Of a DNA stretch of 64,000 nucleotides, positions 62,774 to 64,000 are shown piece after piece. A program made the position numbers and the translations under genes. Position 1 is the stretch's first letter. Every line of letters starts with the position of its first letter. The notes under the pieces are model-generated. The model was not told the DNA's origin and did no database searches. It worked only from the letters and a program-made list of their open reading frames with translations. The stretch comes from Deuterostichococcus epilithicus (lineage: Eukaryota > Chlorophyta > Trebouxiophyceae > Prasiolales > Stichococcaceae): positions 806,001 through 870,000 of the forward strand of contig JAVTLE010000018.1 of NCBI GenBank assembly GCA_033439295.1, written 5' to 3'.

Positions 62774-63598
62774 GAGTGACGTGCAAGCTATGGCGGCAGC
62801 TGCGCCCTGCTGGCTTGTCCCGGCGGGCGGGCGGCTCTCCTTACGGCAACGGGCAAAGGCACCACGCCGTTGCAGCGCAATTCGAGCAAGCAAAGTTGCT
62901 GTCCTGCTGGCATTGGTCCCCCCATGCTGGCAGACGTTCCTTATCTACAGAGCGATGGCCCGGAGTGTAGCAGAGTCTGGCGACACTGTCTCAGAACACA
63001 TGCAGCACCGGCTCTGGGCAAGGTTCATTGAAGCCAAAGCACTGTCGTGCAATCGCTTCTGGCGAGAATGTAACATGGGAGCTTCAGATGCAATTTTACA
63101 TGTCTCGGCATGGCTTCGCAAGTTGGCATGGCTTCACAGGATGGCGGCGGCGTGGCTCCATACTAGCCATGGCATGGCTCGGCAGCGGCGTGGCTCATAC
63201 TCTCGGCAGCGACACAGCAGATTTGGATACGCAGAAAGAATGCTTCGATCACAACTGATTAATTAGCTTCCATCCCATGTGTACCCTGCTGAGTGAAGGC
63301 TGGCGCATGCATAGAGGTGACTCGCTTCTCTGGGAAACTTGCGCAGATGGTGCGAGATGCTACAGACAGGTCAGGCCATTCGAAGGTAGGAAAGCTGGAG
63401 GCATGACAAAGTTCAGCATTACAGAACAGATGCTGAACATCAGGCATCAAGGTCCAGTGTCGAAACACCTATCCGCAATCTCAAAAAGCGCGCCTGGTTC
63501 CCTGAAGCAATGAGCAATTGCGCATACATCAGTGCTGAAATTGGATTCGTCCAAGCCCTCGCCAGCTGGGAGAAACCCCTTCACACAGCAGGTTCCGC
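62774..63598. other. Intergenic stretch between convergent gene ends
   Basis: It holds the uL2m 3' UTR and that of the gene entering from the right. Around 63100-63210 there are imperfect repeats of GGCATGGCT/GGCGTGGCT. No coding exon was found. Confidence 0.45.
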
Positions 63599-64000
63599 TC
63601 AGTCGCCTTGCGCGCCATTGAGGCGTGGCGAGCGCCGCCTCGCAAAACTCATCGCTGCCGCCTTTCCGTTCACCGTGATGCTGACGCCGCCGTCCTCGCC
63701 AGGCTGCCGCTCCCCGTTGGCGGCCCCGTCCACGGCCTCGCCCTCGATCAGCCGCATCGTCGTTGCTGCCAGCTGGCGTGACAGCGCCACAGAGACACAG
63801 AAGCCGTGCCGCTGCTGCGGCTCCATGACAGCCTGCCACGCCACAAGTGCTGCAGGTCAGAACCCCTGCAACACCCGTCGGGGATATACTTGCAAGTGCC
63901 AGGTGCACAGGGACACCGTGATGTTCCCTGGCGAGGGCGGATCGTGATGAGGACGGGTCATCATCAGTTGTGTCCCTGAGCGAACAGGCAACGGACGGCC
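63599..64000 (-). CDS. 3' end of an unrecognised gene running off the right edge
   Basis: The last exon (63849-63599, stop TGA at 63601-63599) reads LVAWQAVMEPQQRHGF, then CVSVALSRQLAATTMRLIEGEAVDG, and ends in an Arg-rich SFARRRSPRLNGAQGD. A further exon probably lies upstream at about 63890-64000, containing PGNITVSLCTWHL before a GTATAT donor. The entering phase of the last exon appears to be 1. I recognise no family. The hydrophilic, Arg-rich tail suggests a soluble protein. Confidence 0.45.

Overview
This window looks like nuclear DNA of a green alga (Chlorophyta), not a prokaryote. Coding sequence is GC-rich and split into many short exons, with donors mostly GTGCG/GTGAG and acceptors GCAG/TGCAG. 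The recognisable genes are eukaryotic: the PA200 proteasome activator, METTL5, ISCA1, a nuclear gene for mitochondrial ribosomal protein uL2, a Golgi-type GT77 glycosyltransferase, and a hydroxyproline-type proline-rich wall protein. Two TTTAGGG units sit in one intron, which fits the plant/trebouxiophyte telomere type, but this is weak evidence. I did not identify a species. Isolated Ns and frame breaks in GC-rich stretches suggest a draft assembly.

Layout, left to right. 51-217: last exon of diaminopimelate epimerase (+). 1331-3616: seven-exon membrane-anchored Asl1/GH128-type glycoside hydrolase (+). About 4198-6714: unrecognised membrane gene with 33 uninterrupted CAG codons (+). 6715-11000: poorly resolved sequence, possibly a decayed LINE endonuclease followed by an unrecognised multi-exon gene. 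11686-19716: a large secreted or surface single-span membrane protein with proline-rich hinges and two copies of a domain resembling repeats of giant bacterial surface proteins (+). 20374-22904: plastid-targeted multi-pass membrane protein (-). 23479-26858: GT77-type glycosyltransferase (+). 27284-45110: complete 34-exon PA200/PSME4 gene (+). 47079-47550: 3' end of an unrecognised gene (+). 48245-55297: glutamine-rich coiled-coil gene, candidate ATRIP (-). 55948-56953: ISCA1 (+). 57329-59043: METTL5 (-). 59608-62773: mitochondrial uL2 (+). 63599 to the right edge: 3' end of an unrecognised gene (-).

Themes. Three genes concern the cell surface (GH128, GT77, proline-rich wall protein). Three concern mitochondria or ribosomes: ISCA1, METTL5 and uL2m, the last two as a divergent pair. 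PA200 and the ATRIP candidate would act in proteasome and genome maintenance. The most unusual structural signals are partial exon duplications in introns, two of which carry a copy of the donor splice site, several introns that appear to start with GC, and the bacterial-like repeat domain in the proline-rich membrane protein. Exon coordinates come from reading frames, splice dinucleotides, phase agreement and remembered family sequences. No alignment or transcript was available.
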